DNA of 64,000 nucleotides from Siderastrea siderea. Its lineage: Eukaryota > Cnidaria > Anthozoa > Scleractinia > Rhizangiidae. The stretch is taken from assembly GCA_964030785.1 (NCBI GenBank), contig OZ034968.1:32994686-33058685 (forward strand), in the 5' to 3' direction. The translations under genes and the position numbers were made by a program. The notes below the pieces were generated by a model. It saw nothing but the letters and a program-made list of their open reading frames with translations. It was not told the DNA's origin and did no database searches. This document shows positions 11,578-22,514 of this stretch, piece after piece (position 1 is the first letter of the stretch; each line of letters begins with the position of its first letter).

Positions 11578-13343
11578 GCAAAATGTTGAACCTGGAGAGT
11601 TCATCGGACACCTCTTTGGCCTGCAAAGAAAAACATCACGAGAATGAACTTCTGAAGTCCTTCTGTGTACAGTGCAAAGTCTGCATTTGTGACAAATGTG
11701 GGCAGACACGTCACAATCACCACACCAAGGTGGATATCGACCAAGCCGCCAAAGAACAAAAAGCCAATATACAGGAGATTACAGAAGAAATGAAGAAAGG
11801 AATTTCTGATATTCAGATGTACGTAGAAAGATCAAAAGAGTTATCGAGGAAAAGCAGAGAGAAGATTGCTGCAGCTAGAAATAAAGCAATGACTTCTCTA
11901 GAAGAACTAATGCGAGTTTTAAAAGAGCATGAGACAACCACGCTTACCAGTTTAGATCTCATTGATGAAACAGAGAAAAAAGGTCACAAAACACAACTGG
12001 AGTACTTGCAGTCTTCTATCAACCAGTTACAAACAGCTGTGGAATATGGTGAGGCTATCTTGCAAAGAAACAAAAGCGTTGAAATTCTGCAAGTGCATCA
12101 GGCCCTCAGTGAACGGTGCAAAGGTCTTCTAAATGCAGAGAGGAGTAACATTAATAAACCACTTCATACAGCATTGCACGCCAGGTACGAGATAAATGAA
12201 GAACTTGTTGAGAGCATGAGACACGCAGTTCCAGGTCGAGTTGTTGTCAGCAACACAGATCCTTTGCAGTCAGTGGCAGAAGGAAAAGGCTTGCGAGAGG
12301 CAGAGGCTGGCAATGAAACTCAGTTTGTCATCACTACAAATGATTCCAATGGAAAGCAGTGTTATGATGAAAATGATCAAGTTATTGTGAAAGTAGAGAC
12401 ACCATCAGGAGAGGAACTGAAACGTACCATCACGAGCGAAAACAATGGTAACTTTAACTTCTCCTTCACACCAGATTGTATTGGACAACATAACGTGGTG
12501 ATTGAAATTAACGGTCAGCCGCTGACTGGTAATCCATGGCGAGTTCATGTGTCTCCACATCGTTACAAACTTTTGCTCTCGTTTGGGTCACTTGGGAAAG
12601 CACAAGGACATAATCCCTCTGATATTGTAATAAATGACTCGACAGGGAACATTGCGGTAGCTGATTATGGTAACAATAGGGTGCAACTATTTCGTTCAGA
12701 AGGAAAATATTTAAAAACAATAAGCGATAAAGAACTAATTGAGCCCTCCTCAGTAGCATTCACCAGGTCTAGTAACTTAATAGTCATTGCTTCCTATAAG
12801 ATTTTTTGTTTTAATGAAAGTGGTAAATTTGTTAAAATCATCACCAGCAAACATCTAAAGGAACCATTCCGCTTGACTATTGCACGTGACGGATGCATGG
12901 TGGTGTGTGACTGGGGTGACAATACAGTCAAGGTTCTCACCCCTGACGGCTCACAGCTGTTACTCACCATCAGTGATCCAGATCGTACACTTCCGTGGTA
13001 CGCTGTTTGTCACCAGGGTATGTTTTTTGTCTCCTATCCCTTGGGAGATACTGTAAAGGTATTTCGTAAGGATGGAGTGTTAAGGCATAGTATTGGTACA
13101 CGCGGGTCTGGTGACGGACAGCTGTGCTGTCCTGCTGGACTCACCATTGACTGGTTTTCAAACCTGGTTGTGTGTGACTTTGGTAACAACAGGTTGCAAA
13201 TTTTCACCATTGATGGTAAATTTGTAAGCGCAATAGGAGGTCAACACACTGGTCTTGAGGGTCCTCGGTCTGTTGCTGGGTCAACTACTGGCCAGCTGTT
13301 TGTTACTGATAAAGAAAAGAACTGTGTGCATGTTTTCCAGTGA
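11578..13343 (+). CDS. HEPN-NHL copy 1, exon 2: B-box, coiled coil, filamin, NHL
   Basis: One long exon encodes the C-terminal 588 residues. In the predicted fusion (823 aa) the parts are: B-box type 2 zinc finger, ~250-287 (CKEKHH..FCVQCKVCICDKCGQTRHNHH); coiled coil, ~288-445; filamin/Ig-like domain, ~455-563; and an NHL six-bladed propeller, ~568-823, with repeats such as GNIAVADYGNNRVQLF, MVVCDWGDNTVKVL and NLVVCDFGNNRLQIF. This is the TRIM2/TRIM3/TRIM71 order, except that the N-terminal RING is absent and a HEPN exon takes its place. NHL propellers bind RNA or protein, and filamin plus coiled coil drive assembly. If translated alone the first ATG is 11583. All blades are uninterrupted. 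Identity with copy 2 is high. Confidence 0.85.
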
Positions 13344-13408
13344 AGGATTTTGTTTAAATGTAGAAATGAAAATGTTGAGCGAATTCAAAATTATAGTGTG
13401 CCCATTGT

Positions 13409-13414
13409 AATAAA
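13409..13414 (+). terminator. Polyadenylation signal of copy 1
   Basis: AATAAA 66 bases after the stop codon, in the context CCCATTGTAATAAACAC that is shared with the 3' flank of copy 2. Confidence 0.6.
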
Positions 13415-13606
13415 CACTTTTTAGTCAATTCAAATGTTTCAGGTTCTAATTGCAATAGTTAGTACGTTTTCTTATTTTAGATGGACAACAGGCAGTAGAA
13501 TTAATAATTTTTGAAAGGAAACTGTAACATTTCAGATCAACACATACAAAGTTTAATTGGTGGAAATTTAAATTCCATAAAATACTACTTTCCACAAAAA
13601 AATATA

Positions 13607-13772
13607 TACCTAATTCAATAAAGGTTGCTTTGGGCAGTGGGCAATTGCGCATTGGGAGGCTATTGTTTGGCGGTCACTCAAGCAAAGCATTGCATTGTGT
13701 TCCGTATGCCCAAATGCCCAATGTCCAATTGCCAATGACCAATTGCCAAAGCAAACTTTATTGAATTAGGTA
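13607..13772. mobile_element. Foldback MITE with TACCTAATTCAATAAAG ends
   Basis: The first 27 bases (TACCTAATTCAATAAAGGTT...) are answered by the last 27 (...CTTTATTGAATTAGGTA) with one mismatch. The element is embedded in TA repeats (TATA on both sides). It interrupts the 3' flank homology with the other NHL copies. No coding content. Confidence 0.8.
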
Positions 13773-15430
13773 TATATATATATGAGGCGCCATTTTTCAA
13801 AAAGGGTCTTATTCTGTTGGACCCCTTTTGTGTTGTCAGGTTCCGTCGTTGTCATTCTTCCAGACCCATTTCTTACCTGAAAACCTGCTTGTTCTGATGT
13901 AAGCACGTAGCTACTTGCAGCTGGAAGCTTGTTGAGGAGAAATGGAACTGTGTAATGGAATCAGGAGATGGAAAACAAACAAACCCAGTTCATACCGTCA
14001 CAAGCGGTAATCTTTGGACAGCTGTCATTTTCCTTGGAGGTCTTCCGGATCAGCGAAAAACTATGGGTAATGTTTCTTCGTAGCGAAACTGGTGTTTGAA
14101 GCGGAAATGGACGTGTAGTTTGGAGATAATCATGGCGTAAAGATGGCCATATTTGAAGTGTTTCCAAAATGACAGTCTTCATATGTTTGGCGGTGTAGCG
14201 CCTGGGCTCCAGTGCTCGCGTAGGGTGTAGGGGGATTGGGAACGAGAGAGTTTGACAACTTTGAACCGTTATATCTCAGAGGGGTTTTATTGTGGCCGTT
14301 TGAAAAACTGTGGGAATATATGTATTGGAGACAAATTTCGCGCTGCGCGTGGTTTTAAGTTGGTGAAATTAAGGTTTTAAAAGTTCCTGGGGTAGGTAAG
14401 TTACTTCCATGCCCGCAGTGCTAAGGACTATGGGATTGGCAGAAAATACCCTATTTTAAGCTCTGGCCGCGAGAGCCTGGGTTTTTGCCCCGTTTGGGGC
14501 AAAAACCCAGGCCTCTGCAACCGGTGGCTTCAGCAAACGTGGAGTTTGAAATGCCGCTCAATTCCCCTCCGTTTCATTTCTCTTAGCGCAAATGCATCGT
14601 CCATTTCCCATACGAGTTAGACCAAGCACATTGATTGGCGCACTTTCTAGTTTGTATTGCTCACCCGGCCGAATTAATTGTTCTGTCATGTCCAGTAAGC
14701 TTATATATTTTTGCAGTTAGTGCAAGAACAAACAACCAACGACCATTGCTGGGTTTGTCGTACCATGTATTTAGACGAAACTGTCCTTGAAGGTTTATCG
14801 AACACTTCAGTAGGCCAATTTGTCTTTCTAATTTTGCGTCTCCGTAAATTGCATGGTCATGTTTACTTAGCTTGCGCATAGATAAAACGCAACGGGAGGA
14901 CGTGTTGTTTTGAAAAAGAAGTTTACAGATAAACCAATTTCTGTGGTTGTGAAGGAATTTGCTGCAGAGTTTAAAACTTTTGTTTTAACGACTGTCGAAA
15001 AATATCAACAATTTTCGCATATGGGTCCTTGGTGCGCGACCTATGACCCTGGAGAACTTACATTTCGCGAAGCGGACAAAGAAAACCTTAGATAAATGGA
15101 AACGGCCGTTGTTTTTGCTGAATATTTTCAAAATCTTCTTTATATACATGTTTGTGAACGCGGTTAACTTTTCAGTTGTATACCTAGAATACATATAAGC
15201 TTGTAGTCTTGTAATTTAATATTTTCGACTGCGCTTGGGGCTTGTGTGAGGGACTGTTGTCTGAAAAGTAAACATATTATTTTATACTTACAACGACTTT
15301 CCAACAAGACCTGCAGCTTAGATATATCAAGGATAAGAAAGAATAAATGAAATATTGTTCAAATTTTCATTCTCCTACAGAAATTCAACTGACAAGATTC
15401 TAAAAATACAAGAAAATCAGAGAAAATGGC
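13773..15430. other. Stretch without recognisable gene
   Basis: I see no supported gene. A perfect short palindrome at about 14475-14515 (CCTGGGTTTTTGCCCC mirrored by GGGGCAAAAACCCAGG) could form a strong hairpin. The remaining ORFs are short and unrecognised. Confidence 0.4.
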
Positions 15431-15510
15431 CAGTCTCCTGTACGCAGCCGTTTTTAGTGGCGTCACGCAACGCTCCCAAAACATCTAAAAACGGCTGCGT
15501 AGGAGACTAG
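15431..15510. mobile_element. 80-bp foldback element
   Basis: CAGTCTCCTGTACGCAGCCG at the left is the near-perfect reverse complement of CGGCTGCGTAGGAGACTAG at the right, with a 30-base loop. The flanking GAAAATGGC is duplicated on both sides. Confidence 0.7.
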
Positions 15511-15639
15511 AAAATGGCAAGATTCTAAAATTTTGTCGAGATTGCACAGTCATTCTGACAGATTATCGCCTTTATCAATTTCAGACCATGTGCACGTGGC
15601 TAATAGCTCCCTGGTGAACATCAACATTCCGCTACAAAG

Positions 15640-15768
15640 CGTGGAGGAGTTAAATTCGGGACCACCGACTGACAAATTCATCCAGTGGCAGGGAGGAGGA
15701 TTTGAACTCGGGACCTCCAGATTACAAGTCCAGCACCCTAACCACTAGGCCACGCTCACCTCCAACTT
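15640..15768 (-). mobile_element. tRNA-derived SINE (tRNA-Thr-like head)
   Basis: On the minus strand an A-box-like TGGCCTAGTGGTTAGGGTGC and a B-box-like GGTCCCGAGTTCAAATCC are spaced as in a tRNA gene, with an anticodon-loop-like CTTGTAA between them (anticodon TGT). The 5' acceptor stem does not close well and sequence continues past the tRNA part, so a SINE is more likely than a functional tRNA. Confidence 0.6.
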
Positions 15769-16069
15769 AATTGCTTAAAGGCAATCATCCACCACGTTTA
15801 CTTATTATAGTTTGTTTTGTCTGATACTAATTTTTTGGAACAACCCGATGTTTTTCGCAAATGTTGGTTTCTAAATATAGAAGTCACGTGATTGATGGCC
15901 AAAACTCTGATACTCGATATGACTGTATCTGTACACGATTTTAAATAAACCTGTCCCTCGCTCCGGCAAGCCCCACCCCCTCCCTCCTCAAAAGTTCCCA
16001 GAGAAAAATAGACCGTGACGCGTGGAGATATAAGCTAGAAGAGAAACGTGTTTCGTGAGTTAAACTAAA

Positions 16070-16217
16070 TATGTTAAAGTAGAGTGATTTTACTAAACCT
16101 GTGAAATAGGTACTACACTTTCAGATCTGTTAGACACCAATTACATTGTTTTCTTTTCTTTAGTTTGGACTATTACACACTGTGAGATATTGTTTCACGG
16201 ATTAAATGAAATCACTC
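16070..16217. repeat. Direct repeat, left copy
   Basis: The segment from GAGTGATTTTACTAAACC to CACGGATTAAATGAAATCAC is repeated with ~80% identity at 18775-18920. The LINE relic lies between the two copies. Confidence 0.65.
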
Positions 16218-16345
16218 TATGCTTGGCACGCGGATTTTATAAACATTTGTCCCTGGACTTGGTCGGGTCACGACTCCATACTCGCCTTCCCCCCTCCCTC
16301 CCCCTCGCCCACAAACCCTACGCTACCCTATAAAGACGGGGTATC

Positions 16346-16360
16346 AGAAATTCGCAACGT
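16346..16360. repeat. Target site duplication of the LINE, left
   Basis: AGAAATTCGCAACGT, found identically at 18653-18667 directly after the poly(A) tail of the LINE. Confidence 0.8.
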
Positions 16361-18652
16361 GTTTATTATTGCCGCAAACTTAACCTTCACTCCATATAAT
16401 GGTTTGCACACGTTATTTATTTATTTATTGTTAAATACTTAGCTTTTATTTTTTAAGTCGAGTGCTGCTCTTAAATACCTTGTTGGTAGGTAGATTGGCA
16501 AAGATAGACTTATAAGAAGCCATATATATTTCAATTTCAACGTATTTAAGTTAATGTGTATCGGCTAGGAGCGGGCACGGCTGAGGGAGCGAGGAAGAAT
16601 GCTGCACTCCTTCAGGAAAGAGGAGAAAAATTTGAAATTTAAAATTGTTTTCCAGCGTAAAATATGTACTTTGTGTATGTGTTTTTGTGTTTGTGTTTGC
16701 GTATCTTTCTGTAGTGCGATGCAATTAGCTATTCAATGGTATGTTATAACGCCAAATCAGGTAACTCGATGCAAGGACCACTTGGACAAACAGTAGCGAG
16801 GTGAAGCCGGATCTTGGTGTAGATCAGGATCAGCAATGTTGAATAAAACAAAAAACCAATTGCAAGGCTGATCGGACAGCTAAGAAGGGCAATAATTTTA
16901 TTGCCCTTTATCCACTTCTTGACAAACAAGGCGGTATACTGGTAGCAAGGAAAAAAATTACTGATCGCATTGAACAATTACAAGCAATATTTAATTTACA
17001 TGATGTTTGGCGTGTAAAAAAAACCCTCAAACGAAAAGCTTTACTTGGTCACAAAAGTCTCCTTTTGTTTTCTGTAGATTAGACTATTGGCTTATCTCAA
17101 ACTCACTTCAGGACTTAATTAAAGACGCTGATATTATTGCTGCAATTAGAACTGATCACTCGGCAATTCTTCTACACCTGCAGGAACTTGAGGAATGCAA
17201 GCGAGGCCCAGGGTTTTGGAAAATGAATACTTCGATATTGACCGATAAAATTTTTGTCCAAATTAAGATGAAAGAAAAGTTACTGAGAGGAATGGAAAAA
17301 AGAGGGTGAGGGGTTCTTAGATGCAATTATGATGTCAATGACCTTGATTTAAGGGTTGGTAACTTTTACTTAGAGCTCCTTAGGTGGACAGGTGGGTGGA
17401 ATTTAGAAGTTCCTTTTCCGATGTTAATTATTCCCAAAATGTTATCTGGAAAAATAAGGACATAAGGATAAATAACAGACCAGTGTTTTATAAAATGTCC
17501 TTTGATTAGGGCATAATTTATTTGAATGATTTACAGTTTAATATTGATAATGTACGTTCTTTTGAGTCCTTTAAACAAAAAGGTCTTAATACTAATTTCC
17601 TTACATGGACAGCATCGAGGTCTGCTATCATAAATATGAATTCAAAAAATTCTTCCAATCTCCTAACAGTGGGAAAATTCGATGCTATGAATTTTGAGTA
17701 TAATGCTAAAGATTTTAATGTGTATACGGCAAAGTGCAAACAATTCTATTCAATGATGATATCAACTAAAGCGAAAACTCCGAATAGCTTTGAAAGGTTG
17801 ATAGCTGATTTTAAACTCTCAAATCCACAAGATGCTTTTTCTATTCCGCATCTAGCTGCAAGCGAAACGTATGTTTGGTCTTTTCATTTTGTTTACAAAT
17901 GATAAATTATTCAAAATAGGTTTAAGCGATTCAGATAAGTGCTCATTTTGTGGAACCTATACGGAAGATTTGTACCACCTCTTCTTTAACTGCTCCTTTG
18001 TGCAGGTGTTCTGGAATAGTTTTACAGTCTGGTGGTCTGGTATAAGTTGTGAAAATTTATCTTTGTCTTTAAAAGACATCATAATTGGCTTTCTTTAGAG
18101 GAACGATTTATTAAATTATTTGATAATTCTTGGTAAGATAACTATCTGGGAGAGTAGAAAAAATAAGTACCTTCCAAAATTTTGATTGTTTCTGCACAAG
18201 GTTGAAGCTAAACAAGAAGTTGAAAAGTTAATTGCTATTAAGAACCGAAAGCTTCGCAATTTTTATACAAGATGGGAGCTTCTGTTGTAATCTTATATTA
18301 GTCTACTACAAGGAAAAAAATGGAAGTCCGCCGGGTAAATTAAGTTTTTAATATTTTTTTGTGCTAGGAAATTGCTATTTAATCTTGTAAGGGAATTAAT
18401 TGGGCATCTGCATGGTTTGTATGTGTCACTGTGTAGGGCAAACAAAAAAAGTATTATTATCGTATCCATTAAGTGCAATTAGAATAGAGTATTGTAAGTG
18501 GAGTACTGCAAGTGTTATACTATAACTAGCGCTCTTGTGTAGGATTTGTAATGTAATGTAATGTATTTAGTGTTTTGTTTCATACCGTTATGTAAGTAAT
18601 GTAACGTGTACGTGTCTTGCAATAAAAAAAACTATTAGGCGAAAAAAAAAAA
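16361..18652 (+). mobile_element. Non-LTR retrotransposon (LINE) relic
   Basis: The insert is bounded by identical 15-bp duplications and ends in a poly(A) run, as expected from target-primed reverse transcription. Coding relics are seen in several frames. At 17040-17300 there is the end of an endonuclease-like region (FTWSQKSPFVFCRLDYWLISNSLQ ... GPGFWKMNTSIL). At 17522-18098 there is the C-terminal region of a reverse transcriptase ORF with an HLFFNC zinc-binding tail (CSFCGTYTEDLYHLFFNCSF). The catalytic reverse transcriptase core between them is missing. Frameshifts separate the pieces, so it is dead as a protein gene. I would place it among L1/Tx1-like LINEs, with moderate certainty only. 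Confidence 0.75.
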
Positions 18653-18667
18653 AGAAATTCGCAACGT
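18653..18667. repeat. Target site duplication of the LINE, right
   Basis: AGAAATTCGCAACGT, identical to 16346-16360. Confidence 0.8.
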
Positions 18668-18774
18668 TGGATAACTAGGAAGAAAAGATGTGACAGGCGT
18701 CACCTGAGCCGCAGTCCACGATCTCTGTCCGTCGGTTAAAGCAAACACAATTAATGTAACAGTTCCATTTCATG

Positions 18775-18920
18775 AAAATAGACTGGTTTTACTTAACCCG
18801 TGAAATAGTAACTAAACTTTCAAATACTATTACACACTAATTCCATTGATTTCTTTTGTTTAGTTTGGACTATTACTCATTAATCTGTTGGATGTCGATT
18901 CACGGATTAAATAAAATCAC
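18775..18920. repeat. Direct repeat, right copy
   Basis: Counterpart of 16070-16217; both share TAGTTTGGACTATTAC and CACGGATTAAAT. Confidence 0.65.
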
Positions 18921-18987
18921 CGTAGTCATACAAATGGGACTCAGTCTTAACTTGCAGTATGGAACCACAAGGAAGTTGTCGCAAATA

Positions 18988-19100
18988 CAGTAGAATCCCG
19001 ATTTTTCGAACCTCCACGGGAAATGGAAATTTCTTCGAGAAATCGGGGGTAGAATTACAGAGGGAAACGAGGGTTCGACCCCGTGATCGGGATTCTACTG
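18988..19100. mobile_element. 113-bp MITE with TA target duplication (Tc1/mariner-pogo type)
   Basis: CAGTAGAATCCCGAT at the left and ATCGGGATTCTACTG at the right are exact inverted repeats, flanked by TA on both sides. CAGTAG ends with a TA target are the pattern of pogo/Tigger-type MITEs. No coding content. Confidence 0.85.
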
Positions 19101-19206
19101 TAATGTTGTCATTAACTACTGAACTTAACAAATGAATGTTGATTATCGTCACGCGCCTTTGCACTAAAAGAATTCGCGCTGACCTTTTGATGTCACTGAT
19201 CACCGG

Positions 19207-20136
19207 TTAGTCTGAAGACAAAATACTATTGTAGTAAGCCTTTCCAGCGGGTCTAAGATATGGTAACATTTTTTCTAAGTCCTGAGAGGTTTTCTCATTT
19301 GGTTTGATGGAAACGGTACTTAAGGCGGAGAGGTCTTCTTCGCGGAAGCGAGTTCGTTCTAAAGTTCGTCTTCTAAAGTCCACTTCGATAGGTTGTTCTC
19401 GATCATCTAGCGTCTTTCTTAGCCAAACGCAGTTGGGGTGCCTGAAAGTTTTGACGATCCCGTCCGTAGGATCAACACGCTCGCCTATCCCGAAATTAAA
19501 ATACATGGTGTCGCTAAATCGGTAGGCCTGATTGAAAATGTCTTTCCTCCTTACTCTGTAAGTTTTACGAAACCACGTGGCGTAACTTTTGAACGCCGAT
19601 TGCGGTGGGAGAATCCAGGTTAGTTTTGGAAACAAAGAACTGTTGTTTATTGTCTCTGCGTAGTCCACAGGTGTTTCTAGATGTTCTGCATTTCTGAACA
19701 AGCCTTCCGCTAAGCCACCATCGCGATCTACGGCGCCAAAGGAATGGCCTGCTTCGAGGAACTTGTAATCGATTCTCACACGGAATCCACTCGCCACGAG
19801 ATAGTCAAAATAAAAAACGACCGTGTGATTCTTGTTCTGGGACCTTGTGTTATCAGCCCAAAATATGTTCCACTTGCGATTGTTGGATTCTGTCTGACGT
19901 AGATGTAAATCGAGGCAGGATACAAGAGTTTCTGGATTTTTCTCAGCCGTGCATTCGCTCCAAGCATATGTCGTCCCTTTGTTCGTTTCTGCACTGTGGA
20001 TCCCAAAAGCATACAATTTAATCTTTCGCAAGTAGTACGTTTGTTGGGCAGTCAGCTTAGGAATCATTACATTCTTGTGGAAATCCATGTGAAACACTGA
20101 CACCCCATGAGTTGGTTCATTTGACGCCCGTGACAT
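19207..20136 (-). CDS. C-terminal half of a DDE-type transposase-like protein (separate gene)
   Basis: An intact 309-codon ORF with a good ATG and TAA stop. It resembles the C-terminal half of a family of transposon-derived proteins common in cnidarians and arthropods. A first acidic residue follows a beta-strand (VSVFHMDFHKNV), there is a WSEC tract, and a second acidic site is in NIFWADNTRSQNKNH. A third lies in LEAGHSFGAVDRDGG. These spacings fit an RNase H-like catalytic core. The N-terminal zinc-binding half is absent from this ORF but is encoded divergently from 20338. I did not recognise the superfamily with certainty. A domesticated or split protein and an inversion of one ancestral gene are both possible. 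Confidence 0.65.
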   Translation of the reverse strand: MSRASNEPTHGVSVFHMDFHKNVMIPKLTAQQTYYLRKIKLYAFGIHSAETNKGTTYAWSECTAEKNPETLVSCLDLHLRQTESNNRKWNIFWADNTRSQNKNHTVVFYFDYLVASGFRVRIDYKFLEAGHSFGAVDRDGGLAEGLFRNAEHLETPVDYAETINNSSLFPKLTWILPPQSAFKSYATWFRKTYRVRRKDIFNQAYRFSDTMYFNFGIGERVDPTDGIVKTFRHPNCVWLRKTLDDREQPIEVDFRRRTLERTRFREEDLSALSTVSIKPNEKTSQDLEKMLPYLRPAGKAYYNSILSSD

Positions 20137-20337
20137 CTTTTCTTCCCCGGGTTAACGTTGTTAACGTTCAAGCTTTAATTTCTAAGTCGCACGCGTAGCT
20201 TTAGGCGTCTCGCGCGAGTGAACAAACCATTTGTAACTATAGTGCGCGCACGGCAACAGCAATTACAACGTGTGCGGTTTTGAAACGTCATCTTTTTTCT
20301 GCTACGTACGTCCGTCGAATCTTTTTTTGTCGTCGTT
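20137..20337. promoter_or_regulatory. 201-bp gap between divergent half-genes; possible shared promoter
   Basis: Head-to-head start codons leave 201 bases, with a CpG-rich centre (CGCACGCGTAGC, GGCGTCTCGCGCGAGTG) unlike the AT-rich surroundings. A shared bidirectional promoter is inferred from position and base composition only. Confidence 0.4.
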
Positions 20338-20879
20338 ATGGATCAAGGTTTTCACTATAAGTTCGAGAAACAAAAAGTGGTTTCCCACCGGGAGAGAAAA
20401 CGAGCAGACGAACTTGCAACGCGCCGGCGCCGAGAGCCTATTCTTAAAGTCATCAAAAAGAAAATAAGACCAAGGAAAAACAGACCATTTCGATTTGTTC
20501 GTGAAATGCGGTTGGAATGTTGCAGTACCACCTGTCTGTTGAATATTGGAATAGACGTTGTAATGCAGATAAGAAACGATTTCGACCGCATGGCTTATCA
20601 AGCACAGAACGAACATTTGGCCGCGCGTATAGAAACCACGAATGCGAGAAGGCAGAACCGAGTGGATAATCCTAGAACTGTAATCCGATATTACACCACT
20701 GGAAACGCGAATCAGAAACTACAAATATGCAAAAGAGCATTTATGAAGATTTACGGAGTCGGAAAGAAACGACTTGAATGTTGCTTAAAAAGCGGAGGCC
20801 ATTCAGTGGAGCTGTAGAAAAAGATAGACGAGTCTTACAGAGTAATCAAAAACGCTTGAGCCCTCAACTGAAAGCAGAG
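20338..20879 (+). pseudogene. N-terminal half of the same transposase-like protein, exon 1 (one frameshift)
   Basis: Starts at the ATG in GTTATGGATC with a very basic N-terminus, then a region with FMKIYGVGKKRLE typical of the N-terminal part of the family. At about 20776-20780 the frame shifts: continuing one frame over gives a coherent peptide up to LSPQLKAE and a canonical donor, GAG|GTATGT. One base lost near CTTGAATGTTG would explain this. If the loss is real the product ends at the stop near 20817 after 159 residues. An assembly error is possible, because the rest of the exon is clean. The downstream partner exon is at 22104. Confidence 0.55.
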
Positions 20880-21497
20880 GTATGTTAACTTCTCCCGACA
20901 GATCTTTTTAACTATGATATTGTTAAGAGAATCTTTTCTTGTTGTCGATTTTGCAAGGCGCTATTGAATAGCGATAGAAATAGCGCTATAAATTTTCACG
21001 GTCTGCACTTTCATCCCCTAAAACTTGCTACCAATGAGCGCTCGAGAATGCTGTCAGTTGTTGTAAAAACTGTAATGGTAAGGGCTCCATGCAGGAAGAT
21101 TGTTCTGAGTCAATTGTAAACAAGGAGCCCAAAATGTGACCACTATTAACAAATTTTTCATTCTTTCGTATAATCCAATTAGAAGGTGACTTTTGATTGG
21201 ACCGTGACTGCAGGAAAGAATGCGAATCAAAAGCGGCCACCCTTTTCGGCTTCTCGATAGACCATATTCGTATTCTCGTTGTAGAACTGTAACTAGCTTG
21301 CAATTGAAGCCAATGCACATGAAGCTCTTTTAATGATATTCCTCCGCATTAGCGTCCATTGCACGCTAGTTCCAGTTGAATACGGAGAATACGAGGGAGG
21401 GCGGCGAGGGGGGTATTTGTTGGACTTTTAGGATGGCTGTGAATCAGATGAGGGGGACGCATTGAAATTGCTCTTTATGAGGCCGGCTTGATTGAGC

Positions 21498-21499
<2 letters not shown>

Positions 21500-21562
<63 letters not shown>
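21500..21562. repeat. (ATT)n microsatellite
   Basis: About 20 tandem ATT units inside the predicted intron of the divergent transposase half-gene. Confidence 0.95.
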
Positions 21563-21563
<1 letters not shown>

Positions 21564-22103
21564 GTTTTCTATTGGTCAAACACATGACTCACAATAACAA
21601 AATTTAATTTAATTTAATTCAAATATTTTACATAGCGCCAAAGCACGATTTGTCCTAGGCGCTCTACATAACTAATTAAATTACAATAGGTATAAAACTA
21701 CTAAATTACAAGACTTATAAAACTATTACATTACAGAAGGAAAAACTAATTGAAAAGAAAAATTACATGCAGGTCTCAACTAAAAATATAAATATTCTAC
21801 AAGTTATACGCCTGCTTGAAAAGGTGCGTTTTCAAAGCCTAGTTAAAACTATTTAATATATTTCCTGACTTCATAATCTCTAGAGGTAAAGTATTCCATA
21901 AATTCGGGCCAGCTACAGAAAACGCACGATCGCCGTAAAACATAATTAAATTAAATTTAGTTTACAAAACATATTCAAATTTAGTTACAGCACCAACAAA
22001 AGAATGAGGAAAACACAATACACACAGTAAAGGGACAGTACGTTTCTTGTTGTGTTTTGATCGATTGAGCTTATTGTTGTACCCATTTCCTTTCCTCACA
22101 CAG

Positions 22104-22514
22104 GTTGTAGAACACATCTGGTCATATGAGCCGGAACAATCACATTATACGCGACATAAAGCACCAGAGAAGAGATATCTGGAGCCATCCCTGAATTTGA
22201 CCAAGATCTACAACGATTTTTTAAAACTAAAAGGTCGTGTTTTAGGGACAGCTGCCAAGCCTCCCCTCAGTATAAGTTCTTTTAGAAAGATTTTCTTCAG
22301 TTATAATCTAAGCTTCCGAAAACCCAGAAAAGATACTTGTGGAAAATGCGACAGCATACAAATGGTAATAAACCATTCTACCAGCGCAGAAGAAGTCGCC
22401 GAAACAAGGACTCTTCAAGAAATGCATTGGCAAGACGTTCAAAACCACTACGATGAGAACTACTTTGATTTCAACGTCCTAATACAAGTTAAAAACAGAG
22501 AGAGACGGCCTTGA
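22104..22514 (+). pseudogene. N-terminal half of the transposase-like protein, exon 2
   Basis: A pyrimidine-rich acceptor (CTTTCCTCACACAG|GTTG) joins this exon in phase 0 to 20879. The peptide runs VVEHIWSYEPEQSHYTRH, then FRKIFFSYNLSFRKPRKDTCGKCDS, a CxxC-containing segment usual in the middle of this family. It ends at HYDENYFDFN followed by a stop at 22512. That is just before the point where the catalytic half (encoded on the other strand from 20136) would be expected to continue. The two genes together therefore make up one family-length protein. Confidence 0.55.

Noticed and set aside
15640..15768. Functional tRNA-Thr gene
   Set aside because: The acceptor stem does not pair and the element has a SINE-like extension.
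19304..19623. Plus-strand ORFs under the catalytic half-gene, and plus/minus ORFs beneath the HEPN and NHL exons
   Set aside because: They are shadows of the recognised coding strand.
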